Assembly (NCBI RefSeq): GCF_013403985.1 | Contig: NZ_JABFDF010000001.1 | Coordinates: forward strand, 372,001-436,000 | Source of the DNA: Winogradskyella ludwigii | GTDB lineage: Bacteria; Bacteroidota; Bacteroidia; Flavobacteriales; Flavobacteriaceae | Direction of reading: 5' to 3' | DNA length: 64,000 nt | In this document: positions 1-9,690 of the stretch, one piece after another | How the letters are laid out: every line of letters starts with the position of its first letter | How positions within the stretch are numbered: position 1 is the stretch's first letter | Translations under genes and position numbers: made by a program | The notes under the pieces: model-generated | Database searches by the model: none | Told to the model about the DNA's origin: nothing | The model's input: the letters and a program-made list of their open reading frames with translations, nothing else

Positions 1-1
1 T

Positions 2-505
2 ATTGTTTGTGACAAATCTGTAAAAGTTGCAGGAGATGTATTTACAAATGATATTATCTATTACATGAGAACACAGCACAACTTGTATGTTGGAGATAGA
101 ACTGCTGAAAAAATCAAGATTCAAATTGGTGCTGCTACTGAAGATTTAGAATTACCTCCAGAAGATATGAGCGTTCAAGGACGAGATTTATTAACAGGAA
201 AACCAAAACAAGTTCAAATTTCATTCAGAGAAATTGCGAAAGCATTAGACAAATCAATCTTACGTATTGAAGATTCTGTAATGGAAACCTTATCTCAAAC
301 ACCTCCAGAATTAGCTGCAGATATTTACAATACAGGAATATACTTAGCAGGTGGTGGCTCAATGCTTAGAGGTTTAGATAAACGTTTATCTCAAAAAACA
401 GATTTACCTGTTTATATCGCAGAAGATCCATTAAGAGCTGTTGTAAGAGGTACCGGAATCGTACTTAAAAACTTACCTAAATACAAAAGCGTATTGATTA
501 AATAA
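2..505 (+). CDS. mreB: Rod shape-determining protein MreB (C-terminal part, cut by window edge)
   Basis: C-terminal 167 codons of the actin-like protein MreB, which polymerises under the inner membrane and positions the lateral cell-wall synthesis machinery. The frame is open from base 2, so the ATG at base 65 is an internal Met and the true start lies upstream of the window. The visible part carries the AGGGSMLRGLD nucleotide-binding segment followed by the usual C-terminal LPVYIAEDPLRAVVRGTG stretch. It is followed after 10 nt by mreC and leads a five-gene elongasome operon (mreB-mreC-mreD-mrdA-rodA). Identity is certain from the sequence and the neighbours. Confidence 0.96.
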   Translation: MVCDKSVKVAGDVFTNDIIYYMRTQHNLYVGDRTAEKIKIQIGAATEDLELPPEDMSVQGRDLLTGKPKQVQISFREIAKALDKSILRIEDSVMETLSQTPPELAADIYNTGIYLAGGGSMLRGLDKRLSQKTDLPVYIAEDPLRAVVRGTGIVLKNLPKYKSVLIK

Positions 506-515
506 GCCATAACTA

Positions 516-1337
516 ATGCAACAAATTTTTAATTTTGTTATAAGAAACAAAACCTTTCTGTTGTTTTCTTTGCTTTTTAGTATTGCCTTAGCTTTAACCA
601 TTCAATCGCATTCTTATCATAGGAGTAAATTTATAAATTCAGCCAACGGTTTAACTGGAGGTGTTTATGGTACCATGAATTCTGTGGACCAATATTTCAA
701 CTTGAAAATTAAAAACGATATTCTAGCTGAAGAAAACAAACGTTTAAGAGAGCAATTACTTAATACTAATATCGCAACGGATTCTTCATTTATTGATAGT
801 ACATACTCCAAAGGAAAATATAGAATTACGATTGCAGACGTTTATAAAAACAGTTATTCTTTAACCAATAACTATCTTACATTAAACAAAGGTAAAAACG
901 ATAGTATTAAAAGAGATTTCGGAGTTATGACTTCTAACGGGATTATTGGAATAATTGATAATACCTCTAAAAATTATTCGACTACACTGTCTATATTAAA
1001 TTCAAAAAGTAGAATTAATGCTAAAATTAAATCTACTAATCATATTGGTTCTTTAACATGGAATGGTGAATCCCCTATTTATGTTCAACTTGAAGATGTT
1101 TCTCAGTTTGCTCCCGTAAAAGTCGGAGATACTATTGAAACAGGAGGGGAATCTTCAATTTTCCCAAAAGGAATTGGTATTGGTACCATTACTAGTTTTG
1201 AAAGTGATATTAGCGGAGATACGTATACCATTCAAGTCAAATTATTTAATGATATGACCAATATTGGAGCGGTTTATATCGTAGAAAATTTAAACCGTAA
1301 CGAAATTCGTTCTTTAGAAAATAATACCAATGAATAA
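516..1337 (+). CDS. mreC: Rod shape-determining protein MreC
   Basis: 273 aa, the usual size for MreC, the bitopic periplasmic scaffold that links MreB to PBP2 and RodA. One N-terminal membrane segment (about residues 10-30) is followed by a coiled coil around 62-88 (rich in K, E, N and R with spaced Leu) and then the beta-rich MreC core with the family-like stretch SNGIIGIID and a GDTIETGGESSIFPKGIGIG block. It starts 10 nt after mreB and overlaps mreD by 8 nt, so the operon is translationally tight. No promoter is visible inside the operon. Confidence 0.95.
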   Translation: MQQIFNFVIRNKTFLLFSLLFSIALALTIQSHSYHRSKFINSANGLTGGVYGTMNSVDQYFNLKIKNDILAEENKRLREQLLNTNIATDSSFIDSTYSKGKYRITIADVYKNSYSLTNNYLTLNKGKNDSIKRDFGVMTSNGIIGIIDNTSKNYSTTLSILNSKSRINAKIKSTNHIGSLTWNGESPIYVQLEDVSQFAPVKVGDTIETGGESSIFPKGIGIGTITSFESDISGDTYTIQVKLFNDMTNIGAVYIVENLNRNEIRSLENNTNE

Positions 1338-1836
1338 CGTTACAGGCTTAAATATCGCTCGATTTATTTTGCTTCTGTTAGCGCAGGTGGTCATTTGTAA
1401 TCATATTGATTTCTTTGGTTATATTAATCCATACATCTATATTATATTCATTTTTCTATTTCCTATCAAAGAAGAACGATTAATGCTTTTATTAGTAAGT
1501 TTCTTGTTAGGTATGTTCGTCGATTTATTTTCAGACTCAGGTGGAGTGCATGCTGCAGCTGCTGTCTCATTAGCTTATGCCAGACCAGTACTTTTAAAAA
1601 GTTCATTTGGTATGTTGTACGAGCATCAAAGTATAAAGTTTACCACTACAGATATTGGTAGCTTAATCACATATATCACTTTAGGTACCGTTATTCATCA
1701 TTTAATATTATTCTCGCTAGAAATTTTTAACATTTCCAATATACTATTAATCTTAAAAAAGACGTTATTTTCTAGTATCTTCACTATACTCCTAAGTCTA
1801 TTATTAATAATATTATTTAGCCGAAACCGTAAATGA
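1330..1836 (+). CDS. mreD: Rod shape-determining protein MreD
   Basis: 168 aa polytopic membrane protein with about five hydrophobic segments, matching MreD in size and in the early GMFVDLFSDSGGVHAAAA stretch (the GxxxDxxS...G pattern of the family). MreD works with MreC in the elongasome. The ATG lies inside the last codons of mreC and its stop overlaps the start of mrdA by 4 nt, consistent with translational coupling. Assignment rests on topology, the motif and operon position; overall sequence conservation in this family is low. Confidence 0.92.
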   Translation: MNNVTGLNIARFILLLLAQVVICNHIDFFGYINPYIYIIFIFLFPIKEERLMLLLVSFLLGMFVDLFSDSGGVHAAAAVSLAYARPVLLKSSFGMLYEHQSIKFTTTDIGSLITYITLGTVIHHLILFSLEIFNISNILLILKKTLFSSIFTILLSLLLIILFSRNRK

Positions 1837-3785
1837 GAAAACTGCTATTATTAACAACTGTTATTCTTGTTGGTCTTGTATTTATTGCACGTTTATTTTA
1901 CCTTCAAGTTTATAACAATTCTGCTTACAATATATTTGAAGACACTGCCATTAGAAAAGAATACAATTATCCTAAACGTGGCTATGTTTATGACAGAAAC
2001 GGAAAACTTTTAGTAGCTAACCAACCGTCTTATGATGTGATGGTAATTCCGCGTGAAGTTGCTCCTTTAGATTCTTTAGAAATAGAAGAGTTTTGTAGCC
2101 TTTTAAAAATCACAAGAGCAGATTACGACAAGAAATTAGAAAAAGCAAGGCATTATTCGCCAAGGTTACCCTCACCTTTTGTACCTCAACTATCAAAAAA
2201 AGATTATGCAGTTCTTCAAGAAAAAATAAGAAAATTTGAAGGTTTCTACATTTTAAAACGATCACTTAGATCGTACCAAACAAGTATTGGAGCCAATGTT
2301 CTTGGTGATCTTGGAGAGGTTAATCGTAAAATTATTCAAAATGATGCGTATTATAGTTTAGGAGATCTTATTGGAAAACAAGGTATTGAAAAGACTTACG
2401 AAGAAACCTTACGTGGAGTAAAAGGCATTAAATTCATTCAAAAAGATCGATTTAACAAAAATATAGGTCCTTTTAAAGAAGGAAAACTAGATACTTTACC
2501 ACAACCAGGAAAAGACGTTACCATAACTATTGATTCTGAATTACAAGCTTATGGCGAATTATTAATGAAACATAAACGAGGAGGTATTGTTGCTATTGAT
2601 CCTAGTAGCGGCGAAATTTTGGCGATGGTAACAGGCCCAAGTTACAACCCTAATTTATTAGTCGGTAGAGAACGTAACAAGAATTTTTCTCGATTATTTC
2701 TAGACAAGGTAAACAAACCAACTTTTGATAGAGGTTTACAAGCACAATATCCTCCAGGTTCTCCATTTAAAGTTATTAATGCACTTATTGGCTTACAAGA
2801 AGGAGTTGTAGATACTCATGATAAATTTGCATGCAGAATGGGCTACTATTATGGTAGTCGAAAATTAACAGGTTGTCATCATCATAAAAGTCCATTGGAT
2901 ATGAATGATGGTATTGCACAATCTTGTAATGCCTATTTTGTAAATGTGTATAGACGAATTGTTGACAAGTATGATGATGCTGGAAAAGGCATGAATGTTT
3001 GGGCTAATCACGCCAAAAGTTTTGGTTTAGGTAATTTCCTAAACAATGATTTATCAGTTGGACAACCTGGACGAATTCCGGATGGAGATTATTACGATAG
3101 ACAATACGGAGACAATCGCTGGGGATCTACCTATATTGTTTCTAACGCTATTGGTCAAGGCGAAGTTGAAGCAACTCCAATTCAACTTGCAAATATGGTT
3201 GCTGCGATAGGAAACCGTGGTTATTATTATACTCCTCATATTATAAAAAATATTGAAGGTGAAACTATTGATAGTAAATATACAACACCAAATTACACAA
3301 CCATTGACAAGCGTCATTTTGAACCTGTAGTTCAAGGTATGTTTGATGTTTATAACGAAGGAACAGCTGCTTCATTAAGAATTCCTGGTATTGATATCTG
3401 TGGAAAAACAGGTACTGCAGAAAACTTTATGAAAATTGATAGTGTGAAAACCCAACTTACAGATCATTCTATCTTTGTAGCATTTGCACCAAAAGATAAT
3501 CCAAAAATTGCTATTGCTGTATTTGTTGAAAACGGATATTGGGGAAGTCGGTTTGCAGGACGAATGGCAAGTTTAATGATTGAAAAACATATTAAAGGAG
3601 ATATTACAAGAACAGATTTAGAAAATTGGATCTTAACCCATAGTCTAGAAAACGAATACAAAAAACCATATTCTGGAGAACCTTTCAAAATTAATCGTGA
3701 AACAACACTTCAGGTCATTGAGAATTATGCCATCGAAGAAAAAAATCCTATTAAAATTGAAAAACCAAGCGACTTAAAATTATAA
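1833..3785 (+). CDS. mrdA: Penicillin-binding protein 2 (peptidoglycan D,D-transpeptidase)
   Basis: 650 aa class B PBP that crosslinks peptidoglycan during elongation. It has an N-terminal membrane anchor (residues 3-22), the PBP dimerisation/pedestal domain (about 45-200), and a transpeptidase domain with the three catalytic motifs visible: S310-P-F-K313 (SxxK), S364-C-N (SxN) and K525-T-G. Two Cys and a His cluster (GCHHHKSP, just before the SxN motif) are family-like for Bacteroidota PBP2. It overlaps mreD by 4 nt and precedes rodA by 6 nt; PBP2 and RodA act as a transpeptidase/glycosyltransferase pair. Confidence 0.96.
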   Translation: MRKLLLLTTVILVGLVFIARLFYLQVYNNSAYNIFEDTAIRKEYNYPKRGYVYDRNGKLLVANQPSYDVMVIPREVAPLDSLEIEEFCSLLKITRADYDKKLEKARHYSPRLPSPFVPQLSKKDYAVLQEKIRKFEGFYILKRSLRSYQTSIGANVLGDLGEVNRKIIQNDAYYSLGDLIGKQGIEKTYEETLRGVKGIKFIQKDRFNKNIGPFKEGKLDTLPQPGKDVTITIDSELQAYGELLMKHKRGGIVAIDPSSGEILAMVTGPSYNPNLLVGRERNKNFSRLFLDKVNKPTFDRGLQAQYPPGSPFKVINALIGLQEGVVDTHDKFACRMGYYYGSRKLTGCHHHKSPLDMNDGIAQSCNAYFVNVYRRIVDKYDDAGKGMNVWANHAKSFGLGNFLNNDLSVGQPGRIPDGDYYDRQYGDNRWGSTYIVSNAIGQGEVEATPIQLANMVAAIGNRGYYYTPHIIKNIEGETIDSKYTTPNYTTIDKRHFEPVVQGMFDVYNEGTAASLRIPGIDICGKTGTAENFMKIDSVKTQLTDHSIFVAFAPKDNPKIAIAVFVENGYWGSRFAGRMASLMIEKHIKGDITRTDLENWILTHSLENEYKKPYSGEPFKINRETTLQVIENYAIEEKNPIKIEKPSDLKL

Positions 3786-3791
3786 TCTTTC

Positions 3792-5072
3792 ATGTTAAGA
3801 GTAAATCAAAAAAATTTTAATTTCGATTGGATTACCATCATCCTATTTCTATTATTACTAGGTTTTGGATATCTTAATATCTTATCAGCATCTCATATTG
3901 GTGAGGTCACAAGCTATTTTGATACAGATCAACTTTATGGGAAACACCTTGTGTTTGTTGGTTTAACATTTTTACTCATTGTTTTTATTTTATCATTTGA
4001 AGCCAAATTCTATGAGCAATTTGCCAGTGTTATATATTTCGTCGCCATATTAGCCTTAATTGGTTTATTCATTTTCGGTAAGGATGTTAATGGCGCACGT
4101 TCATGGTATGGTATTGGTAGTATGACCATCCAACCTAGTGAATTCGCTAAATTTGCTACAGCGTTAGCTGTCGCTAAGTACATCAGTGATTTACAAACCA
4201 ATATGCAAACCGTAAAAGATCAGTTAAGGGTTGCTGCTATTATTTTTACTCCTGCTTTACTTATTTTACTTCAAAATGATGCTGGTAGTACTATTGTTTA
4301 CTTAGCTTTTTTCTTTGTTTTTTATCGTGAAGGCTTACAACAGGTCTATTTAATCATCGCTTTATCATTAATAATACTTGCCGTTTTAGGTCTAAAATTT
4401 GGTATCGTAATAACCGCTATTATAGCTACTATTATTATTGCTAGTGTTTACTTTATTAGACGGAAAAAACGAGGTTCAATATTACAATATATTATAGTCC
4501 TTTTAGTTTGTGTAAGCTTTTCTTATGGTGTAAAACTATTCTATCAGCATGGTTTAAAAATCCATCAACAAAATAGAATTAGCCTTTGGTTACGCTTAGA
4601 AAAAGACCCAACAAAGCTAGAACGGATGAAAAAAGCCGAAGCTTACAACCTTATTCAATCTGAACAAGCCATTAGTTCTGGAGGTGTTTCAGGGAAAGGC
4701 TTTTTACAAGGCACTAGAACAACTGGTAAATTTGTACCAGAACAACACACCGATTATATATTTAGTACAGTTGGTGAGGAATGGGGATTCTTAGGTACAA
4801 GCTTCGTAGTGATTACGTTTGTTCTACTTATCATTAGAGTTTTATATCTCGCTGAAGCCCAAAAATCACAATTTAGTCGTGTGTATGGTTATGGTGTAGC
4901 TTCTATATTATTTGTCCATTTTACGATTAATATTGGTATGGTTATGGGTTTAATTCCAACTGTTGGTATTCCACTACCCTTTTTCAGTTATGGCGGCTCT
5001 GGACTTTGGGGCTTTACTATTTTGCTGTTTATTTTTGTGAAGTTGGATAGTAATAGGATTAATGAGTGGTAA
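3792..5072 (+). CDS. rodA: SEDS peptidoglycan glycosyltransferase RodA
   Basis: 426 aa SEDS-family integral membrane glycosyltransferase that polymerises lipid II together with PBP2. About ten hydrophobic segments are visible. The C-terminal part has the SEDS signatures TDYIFSTVGEEWGFLG and GIPLPFFSYGGSG. It is longer than E. coli RodA because of a cytoplasmic/central loop around residues 210-300, which is common in Bacteroidota. Last gene of the mre/mrd operon; a hairpin followed by T residues lies just after the stop and separates it from convergent valS. Confidence 0.96.
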   Translation: MLRVNQKNFNFDWITIILFLLLLGFGYLNILSASHIGEVTSYFDTDQLYGKHLVFVGLTFLLIVFILSFEAKFYEQFASVIYFVAILALIGLFIFGKDVNGARSWYGIGSMTIQPSEFAKFATALAVAKYISDLQTNMQTVKDQLRVAAIIFTPALLILLQNDAGSTIVYLAFFFVFYREGLQQVYLIIALSLIILAVLGLKFGIVITAIIATIIIASVYFIRRKKRGSILQYIIVLLVCVSFSYGVKLFYQHGLKIHQQNRISLWLRLEKDPTKLERMKKAEAYNLIQSEQAISSGGVSGKGFLQGTRTTGKFVPEQHTDYIFSTVGEEWGFLGTSFVVITFVLLIIRVLYLAEAQKSQFSRVYGYGVASILFVHFTINIGMVMGLIPTVGIPLPFFSYGGSGLWGFTILLFIFVKLDSNRINEW

Positions 5073-5074
5073 AT

Positions 5075-5107
5075 AAAAAAGACCACCTTTATGGCAGTCT
5101 TTTTTTA
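5075..5107. terminator. Terminator between convergent rodA and valS
   Basis: A short imperfect hairpin (AGACCACC / GGCAGTCT) has an A-run on its left and a T-run on its right, so it can terminate both rodA (plus) and valS (minus). Seen directly; function inferred from structure and position. Confidence 0.7.
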
Positions 5108-5132
5108 TTACTTATAATAATGAAGTTTATCT

Positions 5133-7763
5133 CTATTTTAAACTCGATAAACTTGCTTTAATGGTTTCAATCTTAGCTAAAGCATCGGCTTCTTTTTTCT
5201 TTTCTGCTGCTACTACTTGTTCTGGTGCACCTGCAACAAAACGCTCATTGGATAATTTTCTTTGTACTGACTTCAAAAATCCTTCTGTATATTTTAACTC
5301 TTCAGAAAGCTTTTCTATTTCTGCTTCAATATCAATACTTCCTTCCATAGGAATAAAGTATTCGTTAGATTTTACTCTATAAGTTAATGCGCCTTCAACA
5401 GCTTCCGTTACATACTCGAAACTTTCAAGATTTCCTAATTTTGAAATCACTGCATCAAACGTCGAATTTACATTTTCGTTATTCACTATTGAAAAACCAA
5501 TAGCATCTTTAAAAGCTATATTCTTTTGTTTTCTAATGTTTCTGATACCAGAGATAACTTCAGTTGCAAATTCAAATTCAGAAATCAAATTTTCATTAAT
5601 TGATTTTGCTTCTGGCCATTTAGAAACTATCAACGCTTCATCTGGTGTTCTGTCACTTATAGTTTGCCAGATTTCTTCTGTAATAAATGGCATAAATGGA
5701 TGAGCTACTTTTAGAATATCTTCAAAAATTACCATAACAGCATTATATGTTTTTGAATCTATTGGCTGTTGGTAGGCTGGTTTTACAATCTCTAATAACC
5801 AAGATGCAAAATCATCATTTATTAACTTATAGATTGCCATTATAGCATCAGACAATCTATATTTACTAAAGTGATCTTCTATTTCTAAAAGTACTTTCTG
5901 AAATTTAGACTCGAACCATTCGATAGCTATTTTACTAGACTGTGGCTGCTCAATATCTTCAACTTCCCATAAATTAGTTAAATAGAACGCAGACCATATT
6001 TTATTACCTAAACCTTTTCCTTGTTGGCAAAGGGCTTCATCAAACATTAAATCGTTTCCGGCAGCTGAACTTAATAATAAACCTACACGTACACCATCTG
6101 CACTATAATCTTCAATTAATTTTAAGGCATCTGGCGAGTTCCCTAAAGATTTAGACATTTTTCGTCTTTGCTTATCTCTAACTAAACCAGTTAAATAAAC
6201 ATTTTCAAAAGGTTTTTCATCTCTATACTCGTAACCTGCAACAATCATACGTGCAACCCAGAAGAATAAAATATCTGGACCAGTTACTAAATCATTTGTT
6301 GGATAATAGTATTTAATTTCTTCGTTTTCAGGATTTCTAATTCCATCAAAAACGCTCATTGGCCAAAGCCAAGAAGAGAACCATGTATCTAATGCATCAG
6401 TATCTTGCTTTAAGTCTTCGATTCTTAAAGCTGAATTATTAGTTTTCTCTTGTGCTAATTTTAAAGCGTCTTCAATAGTTTCTGCAACTACAAAATCTTC
6501 TTTTCCGTCGCCATAGAAATAAGCAGGAATCTGTTGTCCCCAAAGTAACTGACGAGAGATATTCCAATCACGAATATTCTCCATCCAATGACGATAGGTA
6601 TTTTCGAATTTCTTAGGAAATAATTTTACTTCACCTGTTTTTAAAACGGCATCAATAGCAGGTTTTGCTAAATCTTCCATTTTAAGAAACCACTGATCAC
6701 TTAATCTTGGTTCGATTACAGCTTTTGTACGTTCTGAAGTTCCTACTTTATTAATGTGGTTTTCAGTTTTTACTAAAATACCAGCTCCTTCTAATTCTTT
6801 AGTAACTGCTTTTCTTACAACAAAACGATCTTGACCTTCGTAATGCAATCCGAAGCTATTTAAACTAGCATCGTCATTAAAAATATCTATAACCTCTAAA
6901 TTATGCTTATCTCCTAAAACTTTATCATTTTCATCATGAGCAGGTGTTACTTTTAAACAACCTGTACCAAATTCTAAATCTACATATTCGTCTTCAATAA
7001 TAGGAATAACACGTCCATTTAAAGGAACAATGGCTTTCTTCCCTTTTAAATGTGTAAAACGTTCATCATTTGGATTGATACAAATCGCAGTATCTCCAAA
7101 AATAGTTTCTGGTCTTGTAGTTGCAATGGTTAATTTTTCATCGCTACCTTCAATTTTATATTCAAGGTAATAAAGTAAACCTTGCTTTTCAACATGGATT
7201 ACTTCCTCGTCAGACAAAGTTGTTTTGGCTTCTGGATCCCAATTTACCATTCGGTATCCTCTATAAATTAAGCCTTTGCTATATAAATCAACAAATACTT
7301 TAATTACAGCTTCAGACATATCATCGTCCATGGTGAACTTAGTTCTGTCCCAATCACAAGAACAACCTAGTTTTTTAAGCTGTTCTAAGATTACGCCTCC
7401 GTATTCTTCTGTCCATTCCCAAGCGTGTTCTAAAAACTCTTCGCGTGTTAAATCATTTTTATCAATCCCTTGTTCCTTTAATTTAGCAACAACCTTAGCT
7501 TCTGTAGCAATAGATGCGTGATCTGTACCAGGAACCCAACAGGCATTTTTACCTAATAAACGTGCACGACGAATTAATACATCTTGAATAGTATTATTCA
7601 ACATGTGTCCCATATGCAATATTCCTGTCACGTTTGGTGGAGGAATTACAATAGTATAAGGTTCTCTTTCGTCTGGTTTAGAGTGAAAATAATTGTTTTG
7701 CATCCAGTAGTCGTACCATTTACTTTCTACTGACAGTGCATTATATTTAGAAGGAATTTCCAT
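5133..7763 (-). CDS. valS: Valyl-tRNA synthetase
   Basis: 876 aa class I aminoacyl-tRNA synthetase that charges tRNA-Val. The HIGH signature appears as H50-M-G-H53 after PPPNVTG, the KMSKS loop as KMSKSLGN near residue 534, and the CP1 editing domain lies between them ([12 protein letters not shown] is visible). The C-terminal 65 residues are a Glu/Lys-rich coiled coil, the tRNA-binding arm typical of ValRS. Full length for the family. Monocistronic, with a -7 box 37 nt upstream of the ATG. No T-box or other leader structure was seen. Confidence 0.98.
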   Translation of the reverse strand: MEIPSKYNALSVESKWYDYWMQNNYFHSKPDEREPYTIVIPPPNVTGILHMGHMLNNTIQDVLIRRARLLGKNACWVPGTDHASIATEAKVVAKLKEQGIDKNDLTREEFLEHAWEWTEEYGGVILEQLKKLGCSCDWDRTKFTMDDDMSEAVIKVFVDLYSKGLIYRGYRMVNWDPEAKTTLSDEEVIHVEKQGLLYYLEYKIEGSDEKLTIATTRPETIFGDTAICINPNDERFTHLKGKKAIVPLNGRVIPIIEDEYVDLEFGTGCLKVTPAHDENDKVLGDKHNLEVIDIFNDDASLNSFGLHYEGQDRFVVRKAVTKELEGAGILVKTENHINKVGTSERTKAVIEPRLSDQWFLKMEDLAKPAIDAVLKTGEVKLFPKKFENTYRHWMENIRDWNISRQLLWGQQIPAYFYGDGKEDFVVAETIEDALKLAQEKTNNSALRIEDLKQDTDALDTWFSSWLWPMSVFDGIRNPENEEIKYYYPTNDLVTGPDILFFWVARMIVAGYEYRDEKPFENVYLTGLVRDKQRRKMSKSLGNSPDALKLIEDYSADGVRVGLLLSSAAGNDLMFDEALCQQGKGLGNKIWSAFYLTNLWEVEDIEQPQSSKIAIEWFESKFQKVLLEIEDHFSKYRLSDAIMAIYKLINDDFASWLLEIVKPAYQQPIDSKTYNAVMVIFEDILKVAHPFMPFITEEIWQTISDRTPDEALIVSKWPEAKSINENLISEFEFATEVISGIRNIRKQKNIAFKDAIGFSIVNNENVNSTFDAVISKLGNLESFEYVTEAVEGALTYRVKSNEYFIPMEGSIDIEAEIEKLSEELKYTEGFLKSVQRKLSNERFVAGAPEQVVAAEKKKEADALAKIETIKASLSSLK

Positions 7764-7800
7764 GTTTGGTATTGTTTTTGTAATAACTTATAATAACGAG

Positions 7801-7808
7801 CAAAAGTA
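7801..7808 (-). promoter_or_regulatory. Probable -7 box of the valS promoter
   Basis: On the minus strand this reads TACTTTTG, an exact match to the Bacteroidota -7 consensus TAnnTTTG, 37 nt before the valS ATG. No clear TTG -33 element at the right distance. Confidence 0.5.
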
Positions 7809-7948
7809 CTTATAATTCCTATTTAGAGAAATTATTAACGTAAGAATATGGGTTTAAAAGCCATAAATTCTGTTAAATGGAGTGTATTACGTCTAATAAA
7901 TTTTGTTAGGAATGAAAAAGTGACTAAGTTTGACTAATCAAAATTAAA

Positions 7949-8377
7949 ATGATGAAAAATTTATTAGCAGTATTATTTGTAGGATTAATGAGCTTAGGTT
8001 CTTATGCACAAGAAAAAGTTGCAAAAATAGAATTTAAGACAGACGTGATAGATTACGGTACCATTGAAAAAGGTGCTGATGGAGTTAGAGTTTTTGAGTT
8101 TACCAATACTGGTGATGCACCTTTAGTAATATCTAATGTAAAATCTACTTGTGGATGTACAGTGCCTAAGAAACCAAAAGGACCAATTCTTCCTGGTGAA
8201 TCTGGAGTAATTGAAGTAAAATACGATACTAAAAGAGTCAACCCAATTAGAAAAACTATTACTGTATTTTCTAATGCTGATACACCAACTGTAGCTTTAA
8301 AAATTAAAGGAACGGTTATCGATTCAAATAAAACAAGTGTTTTAGAAAAGAAAAGTAAAAGTATGATTGAGCAATAA
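7949..8377 (+). CDS. DUF1573 domain secreted protein
   Basis: 142 aa small exported protein with an N-terminal signal peptide (cleavage after SYAQ, about residue 20) and one DUF1573 domain, an immunoglobulin/ASPM-like beta fold. Family landmarks seen: DYGTIEKGADGVRVFEFTNTG, the CGCTVP motif, and IEVKYDT near the end. DUF1573 proteins are abundant and exported in Bacteroidota; their role is not established. The second codon is also Met, so the start could be 7952. A strong hairpin terminator follows; the gene appears monocistronic. Confidence 0.85.
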   Translation: MMKNLLAVLFVGLMSLGSYAQEKVAKIEFKTDVIDYGTIEKGADGVRVFEFTNTGDAPLVISNVKSTCGCTVPKKPKGPILPGESGVIEVKYDTKRVNPIRKTITVFSNADTPTVALKIKGTVIDSNKTSVLEKKSKSMIEQ

Positions 8378-8400
8378 TCAATTACGCTTACAATAACTTA

Positions 8401-8437
8401 AAAAATGAGTCCTCACATAAAGGACTCATTTTTTTTA
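8401..8437 (+). terminator. Rho-independent terminator after the DUF1573 gene
   Basis: Perfect stem AAATGAGTCC/GGACTCATTT with a 9-nt loop and a run of eight T residues, starting 24 nt after the stop codon. Confidence 0.85.
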
Positions 8438-8499
8438 TGTCTTTTCTTTATATAAGCTTTAAGAATTTTCAGAACTTAGCATTTTAAAACAAATATACA

Positions 8500-9690
8500 A
8501 TGCCAACAATATCAAACAAAGGCATCAATATGCCAGAATCTCCAATTAGAAAATTGGTTCCCTATGCTGAAGAAGCTCAAAAAAAGGGTAAAAATATTTA
8601 TTACCTTAATATAGGTCAGCCAGACATAAAAACTCCGCAAGTTGCTCTTGACGCTATTAAAAATAACACTCTAGAGACCATAGCTTACAGCAGATCTGAA
8701 GGCTCCGAAACCTATAGAATAAAAATAGCAGACTATTATAAACGGAATTCTATAAATGTTACTCACAATGATATTATTGTGACTACAGGCGGAAGTGAGG
8801 CGCTTTTATTTGCCTTTGGAAGTATTATGGATGTTGGAGATGAAGTTATAATCCCAGAGCCATTTTACGCAAATTACAATGGTTTTTCTACAGCTTCAGG
8901 TGTAAATGTTGTTCCTGTAATCTCTAAAATTGAAGATAATTTTGCATTACCTCCAATTGAAGAATTTGAAAAGCTTATAACACCAAAAACTAAAGGAATT
9001 CTAATTTGTAATCCAGGAAACCCAACAGGTTACTTATATTCAAAAGAAGAAATAAAACAATTGGCTGCAATTGTAAAAAAACACGATTTGTTTTTAATTG
9101 CAGACGAAGTATACAGAGAATTTGTTTACGATGGTATGGAACACTATTCTATTCTACAAGAACCAGGATTAGAAGAACATGCTATTGTTATAGATTCAGT
9201 TTCTAAACGTTACAGTATGTGTGGTGCACGTATTGGTTATTTAGTTTCTAAAAATAAAGCCTTTATCAAAACGGCATTGAAATTTGCTCAAGCTCGTTTA
9301 AGTCCACCTACATTAGCACAAATTGCAAGTGAAGCGGCTTTAGAAACACCACAAAGTTATTTTGATGATGTTATTGAGGAATATGTAAAACGAAGAAACA
9401 CTTTAATTGAAGCCTTAGAAAAAATAGAAGGTGTTAAAGTAGCGACTCCAAATGGTGCTTTTTATTGCATCGCAGAATTACCTGTAAAAAACTCAGACGA
9501 TTTTGCAAAATGGTTATTAGAATCTTTCGATTATAATAATGATACTGTTATGGTTGCTCCAGCTGCTGGCTTCTACTCTACTCCAGGTGTAGGACTAAAC
9601 CAAATTCGTATTGCTTACGTTTTAAACGAAGAGAGTCTAAAGATTTCAGTGAAAATTTTAGAGGAAGCACTTAAAGTATATAAGGACTAA
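8500..9690 (+). CDS. PLP-dependent aminotransferase (class I/II, fold type I)
   Basis: 396 aa, full length for the aspartate/aromatic aminotransferase superfamily. Visible landmarks are NIGQPDIKTPQ near the N-terminus, CNPGNPTGYLYS (substrate/PLP loop), the PLP-contacting ADEVYREFVYDG, and the Schiff-base lysine K236 in SVSKRYSMCGARIG, followed by a C-terminal NQIRIAYVL arginine region. It transfers amino groups between amino acids and 2-oxo acids; the exact substrate cannot be told from sequence. Its stop codon shares one base with the murB start, so the two are probably cotranscribed, although no pathway link is evident. Confidence 0.9.
   Translation: MPTISNKGINMPESPIRKLVPYAEEAQKKGKNIYYLNIGQPDIKTPQVALDAIKNNTLETIAYSRSEGSETYRIKIADYYKRNSINVTHNDIIVTTGGSEALLFAFGSIMDVGDEVIIPEPFYANYNGFSTASGVNVVPVISKIEDNFALPPIEEFEKLITPKTKGILICNPGNPTGYLYSKEEIKQLAAIVKKHDLFLIADEVYREFVYDGMEHYSILQEPGLEEHAIVIDSVSKRYSMCGARIGYLVSKNKAFIKTALKFAQARLSPPTLAQIASEAALETPQSYFDDVIEEYVKRRNTLIEALEKIEGVKVATPNGAFYCIAELPVKNSDDFAKWLLESFDYNNDTVMVAPAAGFYSTPGVGLNQIRIAYVLNEESLKISVKILEEALKVYKD

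Noticed and set aside
5161..5382. Small plus-strand ORFs antisense to valS, and many similar short antisense frames
   Set aside because: Shadows of real genes: no start signals, no recognisable domains, coding composition explained by the opposite strand.
7764..7948. T-box or other leader upstream of valS
   Set aside because: No T-box stem or antiterminator seen; T-boxes are not typical of Bacteroidota.
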